From assembly GCF_905372525.1 (NCBI RefSeq), contig NZ_CAJPPN010000007.1, positions 1-64,000 on the forward strand: DNA of 64,000 nt, read 5' to 3'. The first letter of the stretch is position 1. The number at the start of each line of letters is the position of its first letter. The notes under the pieces were generated by a model. It was not told where the DNA came from, ran no database searches, and saw only the letters and a list, made by a program, of their open reading frames with translations. Position numbers and translations under genes: made by a program. The stretch is from an uncultured Porphyromonas sp. Lineage in GTDB: Bacteria > Bacteroidota > Bacteroidia > Bacteroidales > Porphyromonadaceae. This document shows, one piece after another, positions 8,800 through 17,055 of the stretch.

Positions 8800-10578
8800 A
8801 TGAACTGTACCCTCACAGGTAGCATGCTCACCCCACGGCTGTGGGTGAGCATGCTACTCTTCTTTTGTCTCCCCGCACTCCTAGGGGCTCAGTCCCCCAG
8901 AGCTCGGCTCACAGAGCACCGCCTGCGTATCATCCACACTACGGATATACACGGCAATATCTACCCCTACGACTTCCTGAATGTACAGGCTGGCTCGGGG
9001 AGCATGTCTCGCCTATCCACGGTGATGAAGCAGGTGCGGCGGACAGACCCTCAGACCCTGCTCCTCGATGCCGGTGACCTACTACAGGGAGAGCCTCCTG
9101 CCTACTACTACAACTATGTGGATACCCTCACCCCTCACCTCGTAGCCTCGGCGATGAACTACCTACGCTACGATGCCGTAGCGATGGGCAACCACGATAT
9201 CGAGCCCGGGCATAGCGTCTTCGACCGATGGGGACGACTCTGCAAGTTCCCTCTACTCGGCGCCAATATCATCTCGGATAAGACGGGTAAGCCCTATTTC
9301 AAGCCTTACCAGACCTTCCACCGCTCTGGACTGAAGGTCGCCGTCCTCGGCTTCACCACTCCTGCGATCCCACAGTGGGTACCTCGCCATCTATGGGAGG
9401 GCTTACACTTCGAGGACATCATCGCCTCGGCCAAGGTCTGGATCCCCCTGATACGGGAGCGAGAGCGTCCCGATCTGCTCGTCGTACTCATGCACTCAGG
9501 TCTGGAGAATGACAACCCAGACTATCTGGAGAATGCAGGGCGTGCCCTCGGCGAGGGTGTCCCCGGCATCGACCTCCTACTCATCGGGCATGACCATCGC
9601 AAGGAGCTAGAGTGGCTCCACCCACGTGGTACGGCAGACTCGGTGCTCCTGATCAATCCTGCCAACCACCTGGATCGAGTATCCGACATCCAGATCACCG
9701 TCAAGAAGCGAGGTGGGGTAGTGGTCTCCAAGGAGCTCCGCCCGACCTTTATCTCCCTAGAGGGTGTCGAGCCCGACCCAGCCTTCCTCGCCCGCTTTGC
9801 TCCCGAGAGAAAGGCTGTCGAGGCTTACCTCGGTAGCGAAGTAGGTACGCTGGAGGCTCCCGTAGTAGGTCAGGAGGCTGTCTTCGGCTCTTCGGCCTAC
9901 ATGGACGTGATCCATAGGATGCAGCTGGAGGCTGTAGGGGCAGAGATCTCTTTCGCTGCGCCACTGAAGCTCTCCGCCGTGCTCCCCGCAGGGAAGGTCT
10001 ATGTACGTGACCTATTCAAGTTCTGTCCCTTCTCCAACTTCATCTACGCCATGTCCCTCACGGGACACGAGATACGTGGTTACCTCGAGCACTCATACGC
10101 TGGCTGGACGGGCGGAATGACCTCCCCCGAGGATCAGCTCATACGTCTGCGCCCCGGAGCGAAGGAGGGCGACAAGTACAAGACCGCCGTCCCCCCCTAC
10201 AACTATAGCTCTGCCCAAGGCATAGACTACCTGGTCGATCTCACCAAGCCCGAGGGGAGTAGGGTGACGATCCTCCGCCTAACGGGGCACTCTGAGCCCT
10301 TTGACCTCGACCGCACCTACCGGGTAGCCGTGAACTCCTATCGTGCCGGAGGGGCTGGTGGGATGCTGACCAAGGGGGCAGGCATAGCTAAGGAGGATTT
10401 ACCCAAGAGAATTGTCGGAGCGACCTCCCACGATCAGGTCTACTATCTAGCGGACTTCTTCCGTAAGCGGGGCTCGGTGCGTCCCACTGACCCTAGGAAC
10501 TGGCAGTTTGTCCCCGACAGCCTCGCCCGTCCTGGAGCTGAACACTCCCGCTCGTTCCTCTTCCCTCGGCAGAGGTAA
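8800..10578 (+). CDS. Secreted 5'-nucleotidase / 2',3'-cyclic phosphodiesterase family protein (UshA-like)
   Basis: 592 residues. The signal peptide ends around LLFFCLPALLGAQS. The metallophosphoesterase domain (about 45-270) shows HTTDIHGNIYPYD, DAGDLLQGEP, MGNHDIEPG, LMHSGLEND and IGHDHR, which carry the two-metal site. The C-terminal 5'-nucleotidase domain follows (about 340-560; substrate-loop features such as FSNFIYAMSLTG and NSYRAGGAGGM). It should hydrolyse nucleotides in the periplasm or at the cell surface to scavenge nucleosides and phosphate. An alternative start at 8824 (MLTPRLWVSMLLFF) gives a tighter signal peptide. A strong hairpin lies inside the signal-peptide codons. Confidence 0.9.
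   Translation: MNCTLTGSMLTPRLWVSMLLFFCLPALLGAQSPRARLTEHRLRIIHTTDIHGNIYPYDFLNVQAGSGSMSRLSTVMKQVRRTDPQTLLLDAGDLLQGEPPAYYYNYVDTLTPHLVASAMNYLRYDAVAMGNHDIEPGHSVFDRWGRLCKFPLLGANIISDKTGKPYFKPYQTFHRSGLKVAVLGFTTPAIPQWVPRHLWEGLHFEDIIASAKVWIPLIRERERPDLLVVLMHSGLENDNPDYLENAGRALGEGVPGIDLLLIGHDHRKELEWLHPRGTADSVLLINPANHLDRVSDIQITVKKRGGVVVSKELRPTFISLEGVEPDPAFLARFAPERKAVEAYLGSEVGTLEAPVVGQEAVFGSSAYMDVIHRMQLEAVGAEISFAAPLKLSAVLPAGKVYVRDLFKFCPFSNFIYAMSLTGHEIRGYLEHSYAGWTGGMTSPEDQLIRLRPGAKEGDKYKTAVPPYNYSSAQGIDYLVDLTKPEGSRVTILRLTGHSEPFDLDRTYRVAVNSYRAGGAGGMLTKGAGIAKEDLPKRIVGATSHDQVYYLADFFRKRGSVRPTDPRNWQFVPDSLARPGAEHSRSFLFPRQR
8821..8855 (+). promoter_or_regulatory. Strong hairpin inside the nucleotidase signal-peptide coding region
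   Basis: AGCATGCTCACCC (8821-8833) and GGGTGAGCATGCT (8843-8855) are perfect 13 bp inverted arms around a short GC-rich loop. The hairpin covers the in-frame ATGs at 8824 and 8848 and could affect translation initiation or read-through from metG. It has no T-tract directly after the stem. Confidence 0.6.
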
Positions 10579-10630
10579 TCCCTCTGGCCCCCCTGCCCCG
10601 ATCCCTCACCTCCGTCTCCCTCGCTGACCT

Positions 10631-11413
10631 ATGCCGCTCTCACTCCTTGGGTGTATCCTCCTCGCCCTTATGCTGGGCTGGGCGCTCTACCTCCTCTATG
10701 AGATGCGTCGGCGTAGGGAGCTCCTGAGGGAGACGGAGGTGTCGTGTCCGCCGAGTCCTCGGCACTCGGGGAAGATCGACGTAGATCGCTCCCTGCTCTT
10801 TCGCCCTACTGCCTCAGAGGGGGGGACTCCCTACTGGCTCGTCTTTGATACGGAGACCTTTGACCTCATCCTCGACGAAGATCCCACGGAGGGATACGAT
10901 GATCGTCCGATCGCCCTCTCCTGGCAGCTGCTGGACGAGCATGGGGTGATGCTCCTAGAGGAGAGCTATCTACTGACCCGTACGGAGCACTTATCCCCCG
11001 AGGCCACTGCCCTGCATGGGGTGACGGACGAAGACCTAAGGATGCGAGCGAGGACACCCCGAGACGTCTACCAGCTCTTCCTCAGGGATCTCTCTCGGGC
11101 ACAGGTAGTCGTCGCACACCACTTAGCCTTCCACCGGGGAATACTTGCTACGGATATGCAGCGTGAGGGGCTGGGGGCAGAGCCACTGCTCTCTGCGCGT
11201 AGCCTCTGCACGATGGAGTGGGGGCGGGGGCTGGGCTTCAAGCGTAGTGCCTCGGGACAGGCACTCTATCCTCGCCTCACGGAGCTCTTCGGACAGCTCT
11301 ACTTCGCTCGCCCTTCGCTCTCGGTACGCTATACGAGTAAGACACTTCGTGATGTGCGTCTCTGCGCTGCCGTGCTACGCCGTCATCCCCTGCTCGCTGC
11401 CCCTGAGCAGTAG
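10631..11413 (+). CDS. Membrane-anchored DnaQ-like 3'-5' exonuclease-fold protein with altered catalytic residues
   Basis: 260 residues. An N-terminal hydrophobic segment (about 4-23) followed by MRRRRELLR suggests a membrane anchor with a cytoplasmic domain. The exonuclease fold is visible: Exo I VFDTETFDL (D73, E75), the HLSPEATALHGVTDEDL region near 120-136, an Exo II-like VVVAHHLAFHRGIL and an Exo III-like KTLRDVRLCA. The Exo II aspartate, usually the D of FD, is H168 here. The Exo III histidine position, five before D241, is S236. Two of the usual DEDDh residues are therefore changed and the protein may be inactive or use altered chemistry. It follows the nucleotidase by 52 bp. Confidence 0.72.
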   Translation: MPLSLLGCILLALMLGWALYLLYEMRRRRELLRETEVSCPPSPRHSGKIDVDRSLLFRPTASEGGTPYWLVFDTETFDLILDEDPTEGYDDRPIALSWQLLDEHGVMLLEESYLLTRTEHLSPEATALHGVTDEDLRMRARTPRDVYQLFLRDLSRAQVVVAHHLAFHRGILATDMQREGLGAEPLLSARSLCTMEWGRGLGFKRSASGQALYPRLTELFGQLYFARPSLSVRYTSKTLRDVRLCAAVLRRHPLLAAPEQ

Positions 11414-11441
11414 GGCGGGGATACTTTTTTCTCTACTTCTC

Positions 11442-11449
11442 TATCTTTG
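11442..11449 (+). promoter_or_regulatory. -7 promoter box upstream of the patatin-amylase pair
   Basis: TATCTTTG matches the -7 consensus. Transcription from about 11456 would give a leader of about 240 nt before the patatin gene. The -33 element is not obvious. Confidence 0.4.
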
Positions 11450-11504
11450 CTCCTCGGCTAGGGAGGGAAAGAGGGGCATATACTTGATCTCTCCATAGGA
11501 TGAT

Positions 11505-11592
11505 CCTCGGGAAATACCCATACCGCCAGGAGAAGTCCCCTCTAGGACCTTGGGGTGAGTACCCCCAGATCCTTCGGAGGTCTCTCCCGAGG
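11505..11592 (+). promoter_or_regulatory. Possible structured RNA leader upstream of the patatin gene
   Basis: CCTCGGGA (11505-11512) can pair with TCCCGAGG (11585-11592). GACCT (11546-11550) can pair with AGGTC (11578-11582), enclosing a TGGGG/CCCCA hairpin at 11551-11567 and a small CCT/AGG hairpin. The 11414-11698 gap holds no convincing ORF. No known riboswitch class was recognised, so this is either an unassigned leader or a small RNA. Confidence 0.35.
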
Positions 11593-11698
11593 GCTAGGGT
11601 ATACGACTACACGGAGCCTCGATAGAGGCATCGTGAACTGCCCTACCCAGAGGCCAAGGCAATACATAAGGAGAAATAACTACAAAACATAAAGGAGT

Positions 11699-12484
11699 AT
11701 GACTGCAACATACAAGCTAGGACTAGCGCTCAGCGGCGGTAGTGTCAAGGGCTTTGCCCATCTCGGTGTGCTCAAGTACCTAGAGGAGGTGGGGCTGAAG
11801 CCCGAGATCCTCGCCGGTACTAGTGCAGGCGCCCTCGTGGGGGCATTCTATGCCTGTGGCTATAGTATCGAGGAGGTCTTTGAGCTCCTCTCCCGCAATG
11901 GCTTCATGAAGATGACGACCTTGACGATACGAGGTGGGGGACTCTTCAGTGCTACGAACTTCCACCGACACCTCAAGCGTAACCTCCGCTACAAGAAGCT
12001 CGAGGATCTCCCCCTCCCCATGAGGGTCGTGGCTACCGACCTAGACGCTGGGGGACAGCACGTCTTCACCGAGGGGCGACTAGCGGATATTGTCCTAGCC
12101 TCGTGTAGCGTCCCTATCCTCTTCACCCCCGTAGAGATCGATGGTCATACGTATGTAGACGGGGGGATCTTCCGTAACTTCCCCGTGACGATCATCCGTG
12201 AGGACTGTGAGCAGATCATCGGGGTGAACCTAGGGCCAGTCTCTAGCGAGGAGGTCGAGCACACGATCACCTCTATCGCTAACCGTGCCTGGGAGCTAGT
12301 CTTCCGCCAGAATACTGTCCCCGATAGGGAGGCCTGCGACTACCTGCTGGAGACGATGGAGGTCACACGCTATAGCATGTTTGAGGTGAGCGCAGCCTCC
12401 ACCCTCATGACGATAGGATACGAGCTGGCTCAGCGAGAGCTCGCCCCACTAGCTGCCCAGCATACCCCCAAAGAAAAAGAATAA
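11699..12484 (+). CDS. Patatin-like phospholipase (RssA-type)
   Basis: 261 residues without a signal peptide. The glycine-rich oxyanion loop is LSGGSVKGFAHLGVL (about 11-25), the nucleophile elbow is GTSAG (40-44, Ser42), and the dyad Asp lies in YVDGGIFRNFP near residue 154. These are the Ser-Asp dyad residues of cytoplasmic bacterial patatins, which act as lipid acyl hydrolases. The physiological substrate is not evident. Its stop codon overlaps the next start (TAATG at 12482-12486), so the downstream GH13 enzyme is probably translationally coupled to it. Confidence 0.92.
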   Translation: MTATYKLGLALSGGSVKGFAHLGVLKYLEEVGLKPEILAGTSAGALVGAFYACGYSIEEVFELLSRNGFMKMTTLTIRGGGLFSATNFHRHLKRNLRYKKLEDLPLPMRVVATDLDAGGQHVFTEGRLADIVLASCSVPILFTPVEIDGHTYVDGGIFRNFPVTIIREDCEQIIGVNLGPVSSEEVEHTITSIANRAWELVFRQNTVPDREACDYLLETMEVTRYSMFEVSAASTLMTIGYELAQRELAPLAAQHTPKEKE

Positions 12485-14166
12485 TGAACCCCAATAAGAT
12501 CGTTATCTACTCCGTCCTACCCCGTCTGTGGGGAAACAAGACCCAGGACCTCAAGGTCGGTGGGACACTTCGCGAGAATGGCTCGGGGAAGCTCTCCGAC
12601 TTCACCCCCGAGGCGCTCAGCTATATCCGTAGCCTAGGTGCTACGCACGTCTGGTATATCGGCCTGCTAGAGCACGCCACCAAGACCGACTACAGCGCCT
12701 ATGGCATCCAGCCCGATCACCCCGATACGGTCAAGGGGCAGGCTGGCTCGCCCTATGCCGTGAAGGACTACTACGATGTCTGCCCAGACCTAGCGGATGA
12801 CCCACGGCGACGGTTCGAGGAGCTCAAGGCACTCATCGAGCGCACACACGAGGCGGGGCTCAGGGTGCTGATGGACTTCGTGCCGAACCACGTAGCCCGC
12901 TCCTACCACTCCGATGCTAGGCCTGATGGTGTCGAGGATCTAGGACAGGGGGATGATCCGAGTCAAGCCTTCTCACCGAGGAATAACTTCTATTATCTCC
13001 CCGGGGAGTCCCTTCGTCTCCCCCATATGAGCCCCGATACCCCGCCCTACGAAGAGACGCCAGCCCGGGCGACGGGCAACGACTGCTTCACTGCCACTCC
13101 TAGTGTCAACGACTGGTACGAGACGGTCAAGCTCTGCTATGGAGTAGACTATCTCGGTGGGGGAGCCCTATATGCAGACCCTATCCCCGATACGTGGCTG
13201 AAGATGCGGGATATCCTCCGCTACTGGGCTGAGTATGGCGTTGATGGCTTCCGCTGTGATATGGCAGAGCTCGTGCCCGAGGCTTTCTGGTGCTGGTGTA
13301 TCGCCTCACTTCGGAGCGAGTATCCACAGCTGTACTTCCTGGCCGAGGTCTACCAGCCACATCGCTATGAGGCGTACCTAGAGGCAGGCTTCGATGCGCT
13401 GTATGACAAGGTCGGGGTCTACGATAGACTCGTGCAGATCGGTCAGGGAAGGATCCCTGCCACCCCTGAGTTCACCTGGATACGGGATGCTACGGGGGCT
13501 CGTCAGCGACAGATGTGCTACTTCATGGAGAACCACGATGAGCAGCGTCTGGCCTCCTCGACGGTCTTCGGGGATGCTCATCAGGGCTTCCTCGCCTCGG
13601 CGAGCGCTGCCCTTAGTGGGTGTAATCCTTGGCTCCTCTACTTCGGTCAAGAGCTAGGCGAGACGGGGATGCAGTCCGAGGGTTTCAGTGGCTGTGACGG
13701 ACGGACGACGATCTTTGACTATTGGGCTCTGGATCGCCTACAGCGTCTCCAGCAGGGTGACTATACGGGGCAGTACCTGAGCGAGCAGGAGCAGCTACTC
13801 CTAGGGCTCTACCAGAGGCTTGGGGAAATGATGAGTCTCCCTGTGGTGCAGGAGGGGGAATACTTCGGACTTATCCCCACGGATGTGGATAGGGCGGATC
13901 AGGTGCTGAGCTATGTGCGCTACTGGGGCGAGGAGCTCCTCCTGGTCGTCGTGAACTTCTCCGATAGGTCGGGGGAAGTAGCCCTTCCCCTACCCGAGGA
14001 GCTCTTTGGGGCTCTCGGGGTAGAGCCTGGCGAGGCTGTGTATAGAGCGGTGGATAAGCTCACCGGGGAGCAACAGCTCCTCACGCTCACACCCTGGGCA
14101 CCGCTTCGCCTAGAGCTAGAGGGGCATGGACTTCGTCTGCTACACCTCGTCGCTCTGGGGGCATAG
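12484..14166 (+). CDS. Cytoplasmic GH13 alpha-amylase-family glycoside hydrolase
   Basis: 560 residues, with no signal peptide, so the site of action is inferred to be the cytoplasm. Conserved GH13 regions are in order: region I LMDFVPNH, region II GFRCDMAE with the Asp nucleophile near residue 258, region III FLAEVYQPH with the Glu acid/base near 287, and region IV FMENHDEQR near 350. The C-terminal about 90 residues look like a beta-sandwich domain. The likely substrate is alpha-glucan or malto-oligosaccharide, such as stored glycogen or the products of a Sus-type system. The specificity cannot be read from sequence. It overlaps the patatin stop by one base. Confidence 0.9.
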   Translation: MNPNKIVIYSVLPRLWGNKTQDLKVGGTLRENGSGKLSDFTPEALSYIRSLGATHVWYIGLLEHATKTDYSAYGIQPDHPDTVKGQAGSPYAVKDYYDVCPDLADDPRRRFEELKALIERTHEAGLRVLMDFVPNHVARSYHSDARPDGVEDLGQGDDPSQAFSPRNNFYYLPGESLRLPHMSPDTPPYEETPARATGNDCFTATPSVNDWYETVKLCYGVDYLGGGALYADPIPDTWLKMRDILRYWAEYGVDGFRCDMAELVPEAFWCWCIASLRSEYPQLYFLAEVYQPHRYEAYLEAGFDALYDKVGVYDRLVQIGQGRIPATPEFTWIRDATGARQRQMCYFMENHDEQRLASSTVFGDAHQGFLASASAALSGCNPWLLYFGQELGETGMQSEGFSGCDGRTTIFDYWALDRLQRLQQGDYTGQYLSEQEQLLLGLYQRLGEMMSLPVVQEGEYFGLIPTDVDRADQVLSYVRYWGEELLLVVVNFSDRSGEVALPLPEELFGALGVEPGEAVYRAVDKLTGEQQLLTLTPWAPLRLELEGHGLRLLHLVALGA

Positions 14167-14193
14167 AGGGCGGGAGAGCTGGGTGGAATGAAG

Positions 14194-14224
14194 TTGCTGT
14201 ATTAGATCTTTTTCCCTACCTTTG
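14194..14224 (+). promoter_or_regulatory. Consensus promoter for hpf
   Basis: TTG (14194-14196), a 20 bp spacer and TACCTTTG (14217-14224) match the Bacteroidetes primary-sigma promoter closely. The 5' leader is about 95 nt. Confidence 0.75.
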
Positions 14225-14325
14225 AGGTGGAGGTCGCCGCGCTTCCTAGCCAGCCTCCTCCATCAGTACATTCTAAGTGTCTCACCGCTCCCCTCACTAG
14301 GGGGGAACACAAACAACTAAGAACT

Positions 14326-14613
14326 ATGGACATCAGAATTCAAGCCCTCCACTTTGAAGCTACCACACAGCTCAAGGAGTTCATCCAGAAAAAGCTAGGG
14401 AAGCTCAACCGCTTCGCTGATGACATCCAGAGTGCGGAGGTCATCCTGAAGGTAACGAAGCCTGAAGTATCTAATAATAAGGAAGCCTCCATCAAGCTCA
14501 AGGTAAGTGGCCCCGACTTCTACGTAGAGAAGATAGGTAACTCCTTCGAGGAGTCCATCGACCTTTGTATAGATGTCCTCAAACGCAAGCTAGAGAAGCA
14601 TAAGGCTGTCTAG
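14326..14613 (+). CDS. hpf: Ribosome hibernation-promoting factor (short HPF/RaiA type)
   Basis: 95 residues from the ATG at 14326, which is the conserved start MDIRIQALHFEATTQLKEFI. An in-frame ATG at 14227 lies upstream but falls at the expected transcription start and adds non-homologous sequence. The fold is a single beta-alpha S30AE-type domain with a conserved basic helix (KKLGKLNRF) and a C-terminal KRKLEKHKAV. It binds the 30S subunit and stabilises inactive ribosomes in stationary phase. It lacks the C-terminal dimerisation domain of long HPF. It has its own promoter and a strong terminator. Confidence 0.93.
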   Translation: MDIRIQALHFEATTQLKEFIQKKLGKLNRFADDIQSAEVILKVTKPEVSNNKEASIKLKVSGPDFYVEKIGNSFEESIDLCIDVLKRKLEKHKAV

Positions 14614-14650
14614 TCCAAGCGTATCCTCCCCACCCCCTAGGGGTAAAACG

Positions 14651-14686
14651 AAGCCCCCCAAGTGCCATCTGGCACTTGGGGGGCTT
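14651..14686. terminator. Bidirectional terminator between hpf and glnA
   Basis: AAGCCCCCCAAGTGCC and GGCACTTGGGGGGCTT form perfect 16 bp arms around ATCT. It lies between convergent genes and can serve both. Confidence 0.9.
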
Positions 14687-14702
14687 CTGTGTATGAGGTA
14701 GA

Positions 14703-16202
14703 CTAGCAGTAGAAGAAGCGCTCAACGAGCTCCTTGAGGAAGACAGGGTCTGCCTGCGCCTTGTCTCGTAAGTCTCCGTCCTGGAAGCTACGTAGATGGC
14801 GGATCACGCCATCGATGGTCAGCGGATCAAAGACTCCGAGAGCCTCATAGACAGCACGATCCTGCTCCAGACGATCGGCCGAAGCAATACAGGAGGCGGG
14901 GAGGCTGTCGAGGTGGGCGAGCTTGTCGGCGAACTCACTCTTGTGGATGTTCATCGAGACGTAAGTCTTCTTGGCGAGCTCTAGGGCATCAGGCAGCTCG
15001 AAGCCATGGCGAGCAGCAGTAGTGATACCAGCCAGCAGCAGATAGATATTCGCTGATCCGTCTGGAGCACGGAACTCGATGGTCTGCTTGCCCGTGTAGC
15101 GCTTATCCTGTGGCTTCTCTAGGGGATTGACTAGGCTACACATATCGACCTTGGCACTCCAGCCGAGGGGTACACGTACCAGAGCGGAGCGGTTGCGGTC
15201 ACCCCAGCATACAGTGGTAGGAGCCTCCTGGTGAGGTACTAGGCGGAGGTAGGAGGTTGGGTTCGTGTTGCCAAAGGCTGTGAGGGAGGAGGCGAGGCTC
15301 ATCATACCCGCTACGGCCTTGCGTGCGATGTCAGTCAGAGAGCCGTCGGCATTGACATAGCAGTTGTTCCCCTCGTGATCGACGATCTTGGTGTGCACGT
15401 GCATCCCACTACCAGCCTTCCCTACGATGATCTTAGGAGCAAAGGTTACGTTGAGCCCCATGCGCCAGCCTAGCTCGAAGAGGATCCACTTACCGAGCTG
15501 TAGGTCCTGTGCCGCACGCTCTACTGGGATGGGCAGGAATTCGATCTCGTTCTGCTCATAGTTGTACTCCTCGGTACTAAAGTTCCCCACCTCTCCATGA
15601 GCATACTTGATGTGTCCACCACACTCGGCGATGAGTCGGATAGCCTGTGTGCGGAATTCGATCTGCTTGCTGAAGGGAGACATCTCATGGTAGCCTCGCT
15701 GGTCAACGGCTGCGTAGTGCTCTTCCTTGGGGCTGATGACGTAGTACTCGAGCTCACCCATAGCGTAGAACTCTAGTCCGCCCGTGACCTCACGGAAGGC
15801 CTTAGCTGCACGATGCAGGATCTGGTCCGGAGCCGAGGAGAGGGGCTGACCATCCTTGTCCATGTAGGCGCAGAAGAAGCTGATGGTAGGCTCCTGAGTG
15901 AAGGGATCCATGAAGGCCGATGAGAACTGAGGTACGACGTACAGGTCAGAGGAGCCGGCCTCCATGACTCCGGGGAAGAGGCTCGAGCCGTCTACACGCT
16001 CCCCAGAGGAGAGTACCTCGTCTAGATAGTCCAGATCTTGGATGATGAAGTTAAGCTCCTTGAGGTGTCCATCGCCACCTGTGTAGCGGAAGTTCACAGC
16101 ATGGATGTCTTGATCCACGATATACTTGATGATGTCCGCCTTGGTGAAGGCCTCAGGCTGCTTCCCTATAGCTCGTGCGATAGGGTTTAGGATGTACTCC
16201 AT
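14703..16202 (-). CDS. glnA: Glutamine synthetase
   Basis: 499 residues. The beta-grasp N-terminal domain includes RVDGSSLFPG. The catalytic domain has FYAMGELEYYV, a metal-site GEVGNFSTEEYNYEQNEIE region, GSGMHVHTKI, NRSALVRVP and EFRAPDGSANIYL. It makes glutamine from glutamate, ammonia and ATP in the cytoplasm. The usual adenylylation-site motif (NLYxLP) is not evident, so control is probably by other means (inference). It lies 53 bp after a DUF4298 gene on the same strand and probably shares its promoter. Confidence 0.94.
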   Translation of the reverse strand: MEYILNPIARAIGKQPEAFTKADIIKYIVDQDIHAVNFRYTGGDGHLKELNFIIQDLDYLDEVLSSGERVDGSSLFPGVMEAGSSDLYVVPQFSSAFMDPFTQEPTISFFCAYMDKDGQPLSSAPDQILHRAAKAFREVTGGLEFYAMGELEYYVISPKEEHYAAVDQRGYHEMSPFSKQIEFRTQAIRLIAECGGHIKYAHGEVGNFSTEEYNYEQNEIEFLPIPVERAAQDLQLGKWILFELGWRMGLNVTFAPKIIVGKAGSGMHVHTKIVDHEGNNCYVNADGSLTDIARKAVAGMMSLASSLTAFGNTNPTSYLRLVPHQEAPTTVCWGDRNRSALVRVPLGWSAKVDMCSLVNPLEKPQDKRYTGKQTIEFRAPDGSANIYLLLAGITTAARHGFELPDALELAKKTYVSMNIHKSEFADKLAHLDSLPASCIASADRLEQDRAVYEALGVFDPLTIDGVIRHLRSFQDGDLRDKAQADPVFLKELVERFFYC

Positions 16203-16255
16203 AGTTTGTTGTGAATAGTTTGATTGGTATGTACAGTTTGTCTTTGGGGGCAGGG

Positions 16256-16597
16256 CTAGTTGGGGATAGGGGGCAGGCTGTTCGATCGGGGGACGTCTCT
16301 CATGTGTCGCTCTAGTTCACGAGTCATCTCTAGGAGCCCGTGTAGCTGGGTCAGTAGGTCAAAGACTGCATCCTCGCTGAGTACCCCACAGGGCAGATCC
16401 GCGGGGAGCTCATTGCGGTCGCTCCGCTCCTTGTCTACGAACCAATCGGGAGAGCTGTAATAGGTGATGAGCTCCTCTAGCTGAGGGGTGGCCGCCTGCA
16501 TCGCACTGAGGAGACGCTCGCCCTCATTGCCGAGGGCGATCCACTGCTCAAGCGCTGCTTCCATGAGGCGTATCCGCTCGATGTGTCCTGCTTTCAT
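16256..16597 (-). CDS. DUF4298 family protein
   Basis: 113 residues from the ATG at 16597 (MKAGHIERIRLMEAALEQW). The open frame extends upstream to 16693, but that part is not family-like and crosses the promoter. Features typical of DUF4298 are the N-terminal ERIRLMEAAL helix, ELITYYSSPDWFVDKE and GVLSEDAVFDLL. The family consists of small cytoplasmic helical proteins of unknown function. It is the first gene of a probable operon with glnA. Confidence 0.82.
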   Translation of the reverse strand: MKAGHIERIRLMEAALEQWIALGNEGERLLSAMQAATPQLEELITYYSSPDWFVDKERSDRNELPADLPCGVLSEDAVFDLLTQLHGLLEMTRELERHMRDVPRSNSLPPIPN

Positions 16598-16622
16598 ATT
16601 CCTAACTAGTCTAACCTTGTGG

Positions 16623-16630
16623 CAAATATA
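16623..16630 (-). promoter_or_regulatory. -7 promoter box for DUF4298-glnA
   Basis: The complement of 16623-16630 reads TATATTTG, placed about 26 bp before the 16597 start. This supports that start, since the longer frame would overlap the promoter. No convincing -33 box was found. Confidence 0.45.
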
Positions 16631-16812
16631 CAGATTAAATACCAAGTAACCGCTACCTGAGCGGGTATTTCTCGGCATATTGTCGGGAGCCACCTCTCGC
16701 CCCCCTCGTCTTCTCTCTGTATATGAGCGGTCTAGCTCCTATCTGGAGATACCTATGAGGGCGTCAAAGAGAGCCTTACCCCCTTGTGTAGGCCTTATCG
16801 CTACCTGCGCCA

Positions 16813-16875
16813 TCACCTATCATAGGTGGTAGGTATCACCTATGATAGGTGGAGGTCGTCACCTATGATAGGTGA
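16813..16875. repeat. Three 17 bp palindromes at exact 23 bp spacing
   Basis: TCACCTATCATAGGTGG (16813), TCACCTATGATAGGTGG (16836) and TCACCTATGATAGGTGA (16859) start exactly 23 bp apart. They lie between the divergent DUF4298-glnA and lipoprotein transcription units. The unit resembles the TCACCTTACATAGGTGA palindrome in the elements at 4.6, 28.4 and 41.6 kb. The rest of 16598-17055 holds the two promoters and no supported gene. Confidence 0.85.
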
Positions 16876-17001
16876 CGGTGACGATGTCACCGAGGCCGTT
16901 ACGCTCCCCATCCCGTAGCAGGTATAGCTCTATCATGTAGCAGGTATAGTCTGAGTATAAGTAGCTCGCCTCTCTATTAAAGTGTATCAGTGAAAGTTCG
17001 C

Positions 17002-17009
17002 TACCTTTG
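17002..17009 (+). promoter_or_regulatory. -7 promoter box for the lipoprotein array
   Basis: TACCTTTG matches the -7 consensus about 47 bp before the first lipoprotein gene. A TTA rather than TTG lies near the -33 position. Confidence 0.45.
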
Positions 17010-17055
17010 TAGACACGACCTCGTTTATGAACGCTAAATAATCTATCAGGAAGCA

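Noticed and set aside
8821..8855. Terminator of metG
   Set aside because: The hairpin lies inside the next gene's coding sequence and lacks a T-tract, so it is listed as a regulatory structure instead.
11414..11698. TPP, cobalamin or other known riboswitch, or SRP/6S/RNase P RNA
   Set aside because: None of the conserved motifs of these RNAs could be matched, so only an unassigned structured leader is reported.
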